This document shows, one piece after another, positions 8,363 through 15,409 of a stretch of 64,000 nt of DNA. Position 1 is the stretch's first letter. Each line of letters starts with the position of its first letter. Made by a program: the position numbers and the translations under genes. The notes below the pieces were generated by a model that worked only from the letters and a program-made list of their open reading frames with translations, was not told the DNA's origin and did not search any database. This DNA is from Fimenecus sp964540535 (GTDB lineage: Bacteria; Bacillota; Clostridia; Oscillospirales; Acutalibacteraceae), in assembly GCA_964540535.1 (NCBI GenBank), contig CAZIMO010000002.1:217625-281624 (forward strand). Reading direction: 5' to 3'.

Positions 8363-9575
8363 ATTGTCTGTAATCCTTTAAGAAATCTGCGAGTGATTCC
8401 ATTGCCTCGTGCAATACGCTTCTTCTGGGAAGATACACAATTCGTGCGTGGTCGGGTGTTGGATAATTGAAGCCCCTGCCGTGCATAATAAGTATCTTCT
8501 TTTCTTTCAAGAAATCCATAACCATTTTTTCGTCGTCATAGATATTGAACTTTTTCACATCGAATTTCGGGAATATGTAAAAAGCGGCTTTGGGCTTTAC
8601 AACCGACACGCCGTCAATGCTTGAAAGTCCTTCATAAACGCATTTACGCTGTTCATAAATTCTTCCGCCGGGTAGCAAAAGCTCGTCAACGCTTTGCGTT
8701 CCGCCGAGAGCAGTCTGAACAATACTCTGCGCAGGCACATTTGAGCAAAGACGCATTGAAGAAAGCAAATTAAGGCCTTGAATATAGCCTTTAATTTTCT
8801 TTTTATCACCGCTGACTACCATCCAGCCCACACGGAAGCCCGCAACTCTGTGGGACTTTGAAAGTCCGTTAAAGCTTATGCATGGTACATCGGGGTCTAT
8901 TGAGGCCAGTGCGGTATGTTTAAGTCCATCCATGACAAGACGGTCATAAATTTCATCTGCAAAGAGAATAAGCTCGTGCTGACGGGCGATTTCAACAATT
9001 TCTTTCAAAATTTCGTCGCTGTAAAGAGCGCCCGTAGGGTTGTTGGGGTTGATAATGACAATACCCTTTGTATTAGGAGTGATTTTACTCTTTATATCGT
9101 CAATATCCGGGTTCCACTCGTTAAGCTCATCGCACATATAATGCACGGGAGTTCCTCCTGCAAGGTTTACAGAGGCAGTCCACAAAGGATAGTCGGGCGC
9201 AGGAACCAAAATTTCATCGCTGTGATTTAAAAGTGCCTGCATTGACATTGTAATAAGCTCGCTAACGCCGTTACCTGTGTAAATATCGTCAATATCAACA
9301 CCCTTAATACCTTTAAGCTGGCAATACTGCATAATTGATTTTCTTGCTGAGAAAATACCCTTTGAGTCAGAATAGCCTTCGCACTCGTGAATATTGCAAA
9401 TCATATCACGGATCATTTCGTCGGGAGCTGTAAATCCAAACGGGGCCGGATTGCCGATATTAAGCTTTAAAATTCTTTCGCCCTTCAGCTCCATTCGCAT
9501 TGCTTCTTCCATTACAGGACCGCGTATATCATAGCGAACACAGTCTAACTTTTGGCTTTTGTCAAACTCTCTCAC
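8361..9575 (-). CDS. alaA: Alanine/glutamate-pyruvate aminotransferase (AlaA-like)
   Basis: 404 residues, class I PLP-dependent transferase. The blocks YDIRGPV, LKLNIGNPAPFGF, PAPDYPLWTA, IINPNNPTGALYS and FADEIYDRL correspond almost word for word to AlaA of enterobacteria; SKSHRVAGFRVGWM contains the PLP-binding Lys (NGLSK). It interconverts pyruvate plus glutamate with alanine plus 2-oxoglutarate. The start is GTG at 9575, preceded by GAGGTG at good spacing. It stands alone between two terminators. Confidence 0.93.
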   Translation of the reverse strand: MREFDKSQKLDCVRYDIRGPVMEEAMRMELKGERILKLNIGNPAPFGFTAPDEMIRDMICNIHECEGYSDSKGIFSARKSIMQYCQLKGIKGVDIDDIYTGNGVSELITMSMQALLNHSDEILVPAPDYPLWTASVNLAGGTPVHYMCDELNEWNPDIDDIKSKITPNTKGIVIINPNNPTGALYSDEILKEIVEIARQHELILFADEIYDRLVMDGLKHTALASIDPDVPCISFNGLSKSHRVAGFRVGWMVVSGDKKKIKGYIQGLNLLSSMRLCSNVPAQSIVQTALGGTQSVDELLLPGGRIYEQRKCVYEGLSSIDGVSVVKPKAAFYIFPKFDVKKFNIYDDEKMVMDFLKEKKILIMHGRGFNYPTPDHARIVYLPRRSVLHEAMESLADFLKDYRQ

Positions 9576-9606
9576 AAAATCACCTCAATTAACTAAGAAA
9601 AAAACA

Positions 9607-9633
9607 GGCGGATGCCGTTATTGTGCATCCGCC
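9607..9633 (-). terminator. Terminator of the rplU-prp-rpmA operon
   Basis: Perfect 9-bp stem GGCGGATGC/GCATCCGCC; reading leftward it is followed by TGTTTTTTT. Confidence 0.92.
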
Positions 9634-9652
9634 ATTTCTTTTGTAACAGAAA

Positions 9653-9937
9653 TTACTGCTCAATAGCGTAAACGCTAACCTTTTTTCTGTCTTTACCCAT
9701 TCTCTCAAACTTAACCTTACCGTCGATGAGAGCAAAGAGTGAATCGTCAGAACCGCGGCCTACATTGTTGCCGGGATGAATGTGAGTTCCGCGCTGTTTA
9801 ACAATGATGTTACCTGCAAGAACTGCCTGTCCGTCTGCCTTTTTAACGCCAAGACGCTTTGACTCTGAGTCACGGCCGTTCTTTGTTGAACCCATACCTT
9901 TTTTATGAGCGAATAACTGAATGTTGATTTTAAGCAT
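9653..9937 (-). CDS. rpmA: Ribosomal protein bL27 with cleavable N-terminal extension
   Basis: 94 residues from ATG 9937. The N-terminus MLKINIQLFAHKKGMGSTKN carries the Firmicutes extension with the QLF|AHKKG site cut by the Prp protease before L27 can function at the peptidyl-transferase centre. The remaining sequence (GRDSESKRLGVKKADGQ ... GTHIHPGNNVGRG) is ordinary bL27. The start overlaps the prp stop by 8 nt and its GAGGTG site is inside prp, so the two are coupled; the alternative upstream in-frame start (9955) lies inside prp without a site. Confidence 0.97.
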   Translation of the reverse strand: MLKINIQLFAHKKGMGSTKNGRDSESKRLGVKKADGQAVLAGNIIVKQRGTHIHPGNNVGRGSDDSLFALIDGKVKFERMGKDRKKVSVYAIEQ

Positions 9938-10253
9938 CAAAAACACCTCTTTCAAGTTTCAAGTTGTTAGGATACTGACCCGCCAATTCATTTAGATGTA
10001 AATAAAGGCCGTCAGTAATTACTTTTGCTTTGCGGGCATCTTCAAAATTCATTTCAAATTTAAAATACCCATCGGTAACTTCTGCATTTGCATTGATTTT
10101 CATTATTTCAAGAATTGTATTTGCCGCCATATAGACTGCCGAAGAAACTGCGCTGCAAACAATATCCGCGCCCTCTTCGCCTGCGCCGGAATGACCGCTT
10201 AATTCAAAAGAAACAACTGTATTTTCACAAAACAGAAATTTTGATTTTGTCAT
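9930..10253 (-). CDS. prp: Ribosomal-processing cysteine protease Prp
   Basis: 107 residues between rplU and rpmA, the standard position. The catalytic His is in FELSGHSGAGEEGADIVC and the catalytic Cys at its end (DIVCSAVS). Prp removes the N-terminal extension of L27, which in Gram-positive bacteria is essential. The start ATG overlaps the rplU stop (TAATG). Confidence 0.96.
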   Translation of the reverse strand: MTKSKFLFCENTVVSFELSGHSGAGEEGADIVCSAVSSAVYMAANTILEIMKINANAEVTDGYFKFEMNFEDARKAKVITDGLYLHLNELAGQYPNNLKLERGVFDA

Positions 10254-10564
10254 TATGCGTTGATACCGGTAATTTCAACCTTTGTGTAAGGCTGACGGTG
10301 ACCCTTTTTGCGTTTCTCGTTCTTCTTTGACTTGTAAGTAAATACTGTAATTTTCTTACCCTTACCGTTCTTGATAACCTTACCTGTAACTGTTGCGCCC
10401 TCAACATAAGGAGCGCCTGCTGTAAGACCTGCATCAGAACCAACTGCGAGAACCTTGTCAAAAGTGATTTCAGCATTCTCTTCAGCGTCAAGCTTTTCAA
10501 CGAATACAACATCGCCGTTAGCTACCTTGTACTGCTTGCCGCCTGTAACAATGATTGCGTACAT
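10253..10564 (-). CDS. rplU: Ribosomal protein bL21
   Basis: 103 residues, standard length. MYAIIVTGGKQYKVANGD at the start and KKRKGHRQPYTKVEITGI at the end are diagnostic for bL21, a 50S subunit protein. AGGTAGG precedes the ATG at 10564. First gene of rplU-prp-rpmA. Confidence 0.97.
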   Translation of the reverse strand: MYAIIVTGGKQYKVANGDVVFVEKLDAEENAEITFDKVLAVGSDAGLTAGAPYVEGATVTGKVIKNGKGKKITVFTYKSKKNEKRKKGHRQPYTKVEITGINA

Positions 10565-10657
10565 TTTTCTAACCTACCTTAAATTATAGACTCGCTATTG
10601 AGGGCGGGAAAACTCCGCTTTCAGTATAAAAAGACATACTGCCCCCTAATATGCGGC
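10565..10657 (-). ncRNA. Structured 5' leader of rplU (probable L21 leader)
   Basis: The 93 nt between the predicted transcription start and the rplU ATG can form a three-way structure: minus-strand GGGGGC (10641-10646) pairs with GCCCTC (10600-10605), enclosing hairpins CAGTAT/ATACTG and GCGG/CCGC. Autoregulatory L21 leaders are known upstream of rplU in Firmicutes; equating this one with that class is inference. Confidence 0.5.
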
Positions 10658-10663
10658 TTGAAT

Positions 10664-10692
10664 ATAATAACAAAATAAGAAGTAATTGTCAA
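10664..10692 (-). promoter_or_regulatory. Sigma-A promoter of rplU operon
   Basis: Minus strand TTGACA (10687-10692), 17-bp spacer, TATTAT (10664-10669). Confidence 0.85.
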
Positions 10693-10803
10693 GAGTTATA
10701 CAGCAAATTTATTTTAATATAACAATATTACCGTTTATATTTGCAATTATTTGGAAAGTATAGTAAAATACAACACAGAAAATAATATTTTGAGGTGTCA
10801 TTT

Positions 10804-11472
10804 ATGGATATTTTGGAAGCTATGCAGCTGCGCCACTCAGTGCGTAAGTATACCGACAAAAAAATTGAGGGCGAGGTACTTGCCGAATTAAAGTCTGAAA
10901 TTGAAGCCTGCAACAAAGAAAGCGGGCTGAATATTCAGCTTATTACAGACGAGCCTAACGCTTTCACGGGAATGCTCGCCCATTACGGAAGCTTTGAGGG
11001 TGTACAAAATTATATTGCTCTTGTAGGTGAAAAGAGTGCCGATTTGCAGGAAACAGCGGGATATTACGGCGAAAAAATCGTACTGAAAGCCCAAATGCTC
11101 GGACTTAACACCTGCTGGGTAGCCCTCACCTTCAGCAAACGCAAGTCAAAATACAAGGTAGGCAAAGGCGAAAAGCTTGTTTGCGTAATCGCAGTGGGCT
11201 ACGGCGAAAATCACGGCAAGCCGCATAAAAACAGATTTCTCGATTCCGTTTGTACATTCTACGGCGATATGCCCGACTGGTTCATGAACGGTATGCAGGC
11301 TTCACTGCTCGCCCCCACCGCTACCAATCAGCAGAAATTCTGTTTCAGCTTGCTTGACGGCAACAAGGTAAAGGCAGAGGCAACAGGCGGTTTTTACTCA
11401 AAGATCGATTTGGGAATTGTGAAATATCACTTTGAGCTTGGCGCAGGCAAAGAAAATTTTGAGTTTGTGTAA
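10804..11472 (+). CDS. Nitroreductase family protein
   Basis: 222 residues. The N-terminus MDILEAMQLRHSVRKYTDKK is the FMN-binding RHSxR motif of nitroreductases, and the middle QETAGYYGEKIVLKAQMLGL and LNTCWVALTFSKRK fit the same fold. The C-terminal part (DWFMNGMQASLLAPTATNQQ) resembles the second half of TM-nitroreductase-type proteins, in which two half-domains are joined. FMN-dependent reduction of quinones or nitro compounds is the family role; the substrate is unknown. Start chosen at ATG 10804 because GAGGTG lies 6 nt upstream; the GTG at 10795 is part of that site. Confidence 0.85.
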   Translation: MDILEAMQLRHSVRKYTDKKIEGEVLAELKSEIEACNKESGLNIQLITDEPNAFTGMLAHYGSFEGVQNYIALVGEKSADLQETAGYYGEKIVLKAQMLGLNTCWVALTFSKRKSKYKVGKGEKLVCVIAVGYGENHGKPHKNRFLDSVCTFYGDMPDWFMNGMQASLLAPTATNQQKFCFSLLDGNKVKAEATGGFYSKIDLGIVKYHFELGAGKENFEFV

Positions 11473-11506
11473 TATCACTTGCAGATAATTATACAGCCAT
11501 AAAATT

Positions 11507-11534
11507 AAGGGACTGTTTTTCAGTCCCTTTTTTA
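11507..11534 (+). terminator. Terminator of nitroreductase gene
   Basis: AAGGGACTG-TTTTT-CAGTCCCTT, perfect 9-bp stem followed by TTTT. Confidence 0.92.
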
Positions 11535-11547
11535 TATCAGTAATACT

Positions 11548-11754
11548 CTACCTGTTTAAGTGCGGATTGTCAGTTCTTTCCAATAAATAATCAATCGAAA
11601 CATTAAAATAATCCGCAAAAGCAATCAAGGTTCTGTAATCTGCCTCTCGCTCGCCGTTTTCATATCTGCTTATACTGTTTTGATTCATATCAAGGTCTAA
11701 CGCGAGCTTCAACTGCGATATTCCCTTTTGTTTTCACAAAAATTTCAATCGCAT
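11548..11754 (-). pseudogene. XRE-family regulator with in-frame TGA at codon 7
   Basis: Reading leftward from ATG 11754, which has a strong AAGGAG site, the product is MRLKFL, stop (TGA at 11734-11736), then KQKGISQLKLALDLDMNQNS and ISRYENGEREADYRTL, ending DYLLERTDNPHLNR. The whole helix-turn-helix of a 68-residue Cro/CI-like regulator is intact in the same frame apart from the TGA, which a single C-to-T change of an Arg CGA codon would explain. A shorter product from a downstream start would lack helix 1. I read it as a recent pseudogene; recoding is unlikely since TGA is used as a normal stop elsewhere. Confidence 0.8.
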
Positions 11755-11890
11755 ATTCTCACTCCTTATTACTGGTATTTGATGAATCTGACAATTGTAT
11801 TACATCGAGTCGTCTTGAAAAACACAGCGGTTTATATAATTGCGTGTTACTATGTCTCAAAAGCTAATCTGCTAAAAAATATATAATCAA

Positions 11891-11931
11891 AAAACAGCAC
11901 AGACTGTTCATGCGGCAGCCTGTGCTGTTTT
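11891..11931 (-). terminator. Terminator of the aldolase gene
   Basis: AAAACAGCACAGACTG pairs with CAGCCTGTGCTGTTTT with one mismatch. T tracts on both strands allow bidirectional use. The preceding stretch 11755-11890 shows nothing else. Confidence 0.9.
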
Positions 11932-11944
11932 TATATTCATATTC

Positions 11945-12922
11945 TTAAAAATTATCGAAAAGCTCCTTATAAAATCCGCAGTAATCCTTACGCTTTTTTT
12001 CGGTAAAGGTTATTGCTTCTCTTGGGTGGCGGTTAAGCTGACCCGTAAACATATACTGAAAGTCAAAGCCCCAAATCACACCCTGTTCTTTTAAAGGAAT
12101 CATATAGTTTTCAAGAAATTCAATCAGTGTATAAAAGCTGTATTTGGGATTTTTAAGAAATCCGAGTATCAGTTCCATTGCACAGTTGCCTGCTCCCCTG
12201 CCCATTCCCATTGCTGTTGCGTCAATATAAGAAGCGCCGTATGAAAGCGTTTCAATTGTATTGGCAAAGGCAAGATTTTGATTATTGTGACCGTGAAAGC
12301 CCACCAATTTACCCGCCGGTTCAGCATATTCAAGATATTTTTTTGCAAGCTCCGCCGCATTTTCCGGATAAAGCGAGCCGTAGCTGTCAACAAGATAAAT
12401 CACATCTGCCTTTGAAGTGCAAAGCATTTCAAGCGCTTCGTCAATCTGTGTAAAACTTGCCTGCGAAACCGCCATAATATTGCACGAGGTTTCATAGCCT
12501 AAATCGTGGAAATAGTTAATCATCTCAATAGCCGCAGGAATTTGGTTAATATAGCAAGCCACACGCACCATATCAATTACACTGTCTTTTTTAGGTATAA
12601 AATCGTTTTTGTAATCACAGCGGCCAACATCAGCCATAACGGCAATTTTTAAGTCGGAGTCATTATCGCCGACAATTGCACGGATATCATCTTCTTTACA
12701 GAACTTCCACTTGCCGAAATCTGCCTCATTAAAAAGCTTTGTGCTTGCGCGGTAGCCGAATTCCATATAATCGACTCCGCATTTTATATTTGTTTTATAA
12801 AGTTCACGGACAAATTCGTCTGAAAACTCAAAATTGTTACAAAGTCCGCCGTCACGGATAGTTGCGTCAACTACCTTAACATCGGAACGTACACTCATTA
12901 AATTACCTTTTCTCGGTGCCAT
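11945..12922 (-). CDS. DRE-TIM metallolyase / HMG-CoA lyase-like aldolase
   Basis: 325 residues from ATG 12922. The opening strand VVDATIRDGGLCNNFEF has the D-x-x-x-RDGG metal/base motif of the DRE-TIM superfamily, and VGFHGHNNQNLAFAN carries the HxH metal ligands at the end of the barrel. This matches 4-hydroxy-2-oxovalerate aldolase-type and HMG-CoA lyase-like enzymes, which cleave or form C-C bonds with a divalent metal. The actual substrate is unknown and no pathway genes are nearby. The start ATG lies 3 nt after repeat copy B and one base after the stop of the leader ORF within it; ATG 12898 (MSVRSD) is an alternative. Confidence 0.8.
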   Translation of the reverse strand: MAPRKGNLMSVRSDVKVVDATIRDGGLCNNFEFSDEFVRELYKTNIKCGVDYMEFGYRASTKLFNEADFGKWKFCKEDDIRAIVGDNDSDLKIAVMADVGRCDYKNDFIPKKDSVIDMVRVACYINQIPAAIEMINYFHDLGYETSCNIMAVSQASFTQIDEALEMLCTSKADVIYLVDSYGSLYPENAAELAKKYLEYAEPAGKLVGFHGHNNQNLAFANTIETLSYGASYIDATAMGMGRGAGNCAMELILGFLKNPKYSFYTLIEFLENYMIPLKEQGVIWGFDFQYMFTGQLNRHPREAITFTEKKRKDYCGFYKELFDNF

Positions 12923-12925
12923 TTT

Positions 12926-13010
12926 AATCGCCATGCGATACAGTATTCGCACAAAGCACCGTTAAAAAACGGCTTTTTATGCGCGGTATCGCTCCTTTCA
13001 TTGTATTTTT
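12926..13010 (-). repeat. Start-proximal structured repeat, copy B
   Basis: 85-bp copy in the 5' UTR of the aldolase gene. On the minus strand CGATAC pairs with GTATCG, CGCATAAA with TTTGTGCG, and GCCGTT with AACGGTGC around a T loop. It contains a complete leader ORF (12924-13001) of 25 codons beginning MKGAIPRIKSRFLTVLCANT and ending VSHGD, whose TAA stops one base before the aldolase ATG. Confidence 0.88.
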
Positions 13011-13071
13011 CACACTATATCTTCTCTTATATTCGCTTTAACGCTTAAAAGCTTGAAAGCAATTTTGATGT

Positions 13072-13100
13072 ATTATAGCACTGCAAAATAAATTTGTCAA
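13072..13100 (-). promoter_or_regulatory. Consensus sigma-A promoter of the aldolase gene
   Basis: Minus strand TTGACA (13095-13100), 17-bp spacer, TATAAT (13072-13077): a perfect consensus. Transcription from about 13064 would give a 140-nt 5' UTR holding repeat copy B. Confidence 0.92.
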
Positions 13101-13189
13101 TAGGAATAAACTAATGTTCTTATAATCTCAAAATTCAAAACATCTCAACAGTTATACAAAACAGAAAGTGAAATAAAATAAATCCCACA

Positions 13190-13261
13190 CGCCGCAGGCG
13201 TATTTCACAGCGTCAGCTATTTCACACACGAAGTGTATTTCACAAATCCCGTAAGGGATTT
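13190..13261. repeat. Array of four mini-hairpins separated by ATTTCAC
   Basis: CGCC-GCA-GGCG (13190-13200), AGC-GTCA-GCT (13209-13218), ACAC-GAA-GTGT (13226-13236) and AAATCCC-GTAA-GGGATTT (13244-13261), each followed by ATTTCA(C/T). GTGAAAT upstream at 13168-13174 is complementary to the spacer. Loops all follow a G..A pattern. Non-coding; related hairpins occur at 63694-63740. Confidence 0.8.
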
Positions 13262-13269
13262 ATTTCATT

Positions 13270-13299
13270 GAAAAAGCACTTCAAAAGAAGTGCTTTTTC
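13270..13299 (-). terminator. Terminator of tRNA-Arg
   Basis: GAAAAAGCACTTC-AAAA-GAAGTGCTTTTTC, a perfect 13-bp stem with the T tract inside the stem, directly after the tRNA 3' end. Confidence 0.9.
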
Positions 13300-13300
13300 G

Positions 13301-13377
13301 TGGCGTGCCTGACGGGATTCGAACCTGCGACCTTCAGAGTCGGAGTCTGACGCTCTATCCAGCTGAGCTACAAGCAC
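13301..13377 (-). tRNA. tRNA-Arg (anticodon CCG)
   Basis: 77 nt including an encoded CCA end. Acceptor arms GTGCTTG and CAGGCAC pair; the D-arm contains TAGCTCAGCTGGATAGAGC; the anticodon arm TCAGA/TCTGA encloses CTCCGAC, giving anticodon CCG; the T-loop is TTCGAAT. One A-C mismatch appears in the T stem (GCAGG/CCCGT). Confidence 0.95.
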
Positions 13378-13496
13378 ATATATAAATGCCAAACTGCAAA
13401 TTAAGCCTTTATTTCTTTATTGCAATTCGACATTTTAAATTTTCAAAAACGAGAACCGAATACAATTATGGCGGTTAATATAAGAGAAATAAAGCC

Positions 13497-14591
13497 TTAT
13501 ACATTGAAACGGAAGAGTACAATATCTCCGTCTTTCATAACATATTCTTTGCCCTCACTGCGTACAAGGCCTTTTTCCTTTGCCGCCTGCATTGTTCCGC
13601 AAGCCATAAGGTCGTCATAATGGATAACCTCGGCGCGGATAAAGCCACGCTCAAAGTCGGTATGTATTTTACCTGCCGCCTGCGGTGCTTTTGTGCCTTT
13701 TTTGATTGTCCAAGCACGAACCTCGGGCTGACCTGCGGTAAGATATGAGATAAGTCCCAAAAGATTATATGATCGCTGAATAAGCAAATCCAGGCCGCCC
13801 TGCTGAATACCCAAATCTGCAAGGAACATTTCTTTTTCTTCTTTATCAAGCTCGGCAATCTGCGCTTCAAGCTCTGCACAGATTGGAAGTGTTTCTGCAC
13901 CCTCTGCCTTTGCAAGCTCGCAAACCGCATTATAGCGCGCATTTTCACGAATATCATTGGCAAAGTCCTCTTCGCTCATATTGCAGGCATAAATTACGGG
14001 TTTTGAAGAAAGCAATGCAACGGTTGACATAATTTCACGCTCTTCATCGTCCATTTCAACCGCGCGGGCATTTATACCGTTCTCTAATTCGCTGCGAAGT
14101 CGGTTTAAGAAATCAACCTCTTTTTGAAGTGATTTATCACCCTTTAAAGCCTTTGTGCTGCGGTCAATTCTTCTGTCAAGAAGCTCAATATCAGAGAGAA
14201 TAAGCTCAAGATTTATTGTTTCAATATCTCTTTGCGGATTAATACTGCCCTCGACATGGATAATATCGTCATTTTCAAAACAGCGAACTACATGAATAAT
14301 TGCGTCAACCTCACGGATATGGGATAAGAATTTATTGCCTAATCCTTCGCCCTTTGACGCGCCCTTTACAAGACCTGCAATATCAACAAATTCGATTGTG
14401 GCAGGTGTAATTTTTGCAGGATTATACATTTCTGCAAGCTTATCAATTCTGTAATCGGGAACTGCAACAACGCCCACATTAGGCTCAATTGTGCAGAACG
14501 CATAGTTTGCAGACTGTGCGCCTGCATTAGTTATGGCATTAAAAAGTGTACTTTTACCTACATTGGGAAGTCCGACTATACCAAGCTTCAT
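13497..14591 (-). CDS. ychF: YchF, Obg-like ATPase
   Basis: 364 residues, standard length. Walker A is GLPNVGKST (residues 7-15), the G3-like motif DIAGLVKGASKGEGLGN (about 70-86), and the nucleotide-specificity motif reads NMSEE rather than NKxD, as in this ATP-preferring subfamily. The C-terminal TGS domain ends EGKEYVMKDGDIVLFRFNV. YchF binds ribosomes and has been linked to stress and redox control. It starts at ATG 14591 after a GGAAGAG site, divergent from tcdA. Confidence 0.96.
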   Translation of the reverse strand: MKLGIVGLPNVGKSTLFNAITNAGAQSANYAFCTIEPNVGVVAVPDYRIDKLAEMYNPAKITPATIEFVDIAGLVKGASKGEGLGNKFLSHIREVDAIIHVVRCFENDDIIHVEGSINPQRDIETINLELILSDIELLDRRIDRSTKALKGDKSLQKEVDFLNRLRSELENGINARAVEMDDEEREIMSTVALLSSKPVIYACNMSEEDFANDIRENARYNAVCELAKAEGAETLPICAELEAQIAELDKEEKEMFLADLGIQQGGLDLLIQRSYNLLGLISYLTAGQPEVRAWTIKKGTKAPQAAGKIHTDFERGFIRAEVIHYDDLMACGTMQAAKEKGLVRSEGKEYVMKDGDIVLFRFNV

Positions 14592-14707
14592 TATATCTCT
14601 TCCTTAATTTAGTTTTTACTCTAAAAATGAATTATACACTATTGATGAATTTTTTTCAATATGATAAAATAAATAAAAATTACACAATTTGGAATTGCGG
14701 TGAAAAA

Positions 14708-15385
14708 ATGCTTGAATTTTCAAGAACCGAAAGACTTATCGGCAAAGAAAGTCTTGACAAGCTTAAAAATGCCAATATAATTATTTTCGGGCTGGGCGGA
14801 GTCGGTTCATATATTGCCGAAGCTTTGGCGCGGTGCGGAATAGGCAAAATGACGGTTGTTGATAAAGACACCGTTGACATAACGAATATTAACCGTCAGT
14901 TATATGCTCTTCACTCAACTGTCGGTAAAAACAAGGCGGAGATTGCCCAAAGCAGAATTACAGATATTAACCCCGAATGTGAAGTCACTCCCATTGTCAA
15001 AATGTATTTACCCGAAAATTCCGATGAATTTAATCTTTCACAATATGATTATATTGTTGACGCTGTTGACAATGTAACGGCAAAAATTGATTTGGCGGTA
15101 AAATCGCAGGAATTGGGCGTACCGATGCTTGCATCAATGGGTACGGGCAACAAGCTTGACCCCACGGCATTTAAAATAACGGATATTTATAAAACAGACA
15201 CCTGTCCTCTTTGCAGAGTTATGAGAAAAGAATTAAAAACAAGAGGTGTGAAAAAGCTAAAGGTGCTTTATTCAACGGAAATACCGCACAATGACGGCGA
15301 ACGCACTCCTGCAAGCATTTCATTTGTTCCGAGTGCGGCAGGACTTATAATCGCAGGAGAAGTTATAAAGGATTTAATAAAATAA
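14708..15385 (+). CDS. tcdA: tRNA threonylcarbamoyladenosine dehydratase (TcdA, ThiF/E1-like)
   Basis: 225 residues from ATG 14708. The N-terminal LEFSRTERLIGKESLDKL, nucleotide loop IIIFGLGGVGSYIAEALARC and adenylate-site VDKDTVDITNINRQL are those of the TcdA/CsdL branch of the E1-like family; CPLC at about residue 165 is retained. The enzyme uses ATP to cyclise t6A at position 37 of ANN-decoding tRNAs. The end PSAAGLIIAGEVIKDLI is typical. It precedes the GH30 gene by 24 nt and may be co-transcribed with it. Confidence 0.92.
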   Translation: MLEFSRTERLIGKESLDKLKNANIIIFGLGGVGSYIAEALARCGIGKMTVVDKDTVDITNINRQLYALHSTVGKNKAEIAQSRITDINPECEVTPIVKMYLPENSDEFNLSQYDYIVDAVDNVTAKIDLAVKSQELGVPMLASMGTGNKLDPTAFKITDIYKTDTCPLCRVMRKELKTRGVKKLKVLYSTEIPHNDGERTPASISFVPSAAGLIIAGEVIKDLIK

Positions 15386-15409
15386 GCCAAGCAAAACAAG
15401 GTGATACAT

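Noticed and set aside
11734..11736. TGA recoding as selenocysteine or Trp
   Set aside because: TGA is used as an ordinary stop (spoIIAB, sigF), no SECIS-like hairpin is obvious after it, and the aligned position in related regulators is expected to be Arg or Glu.
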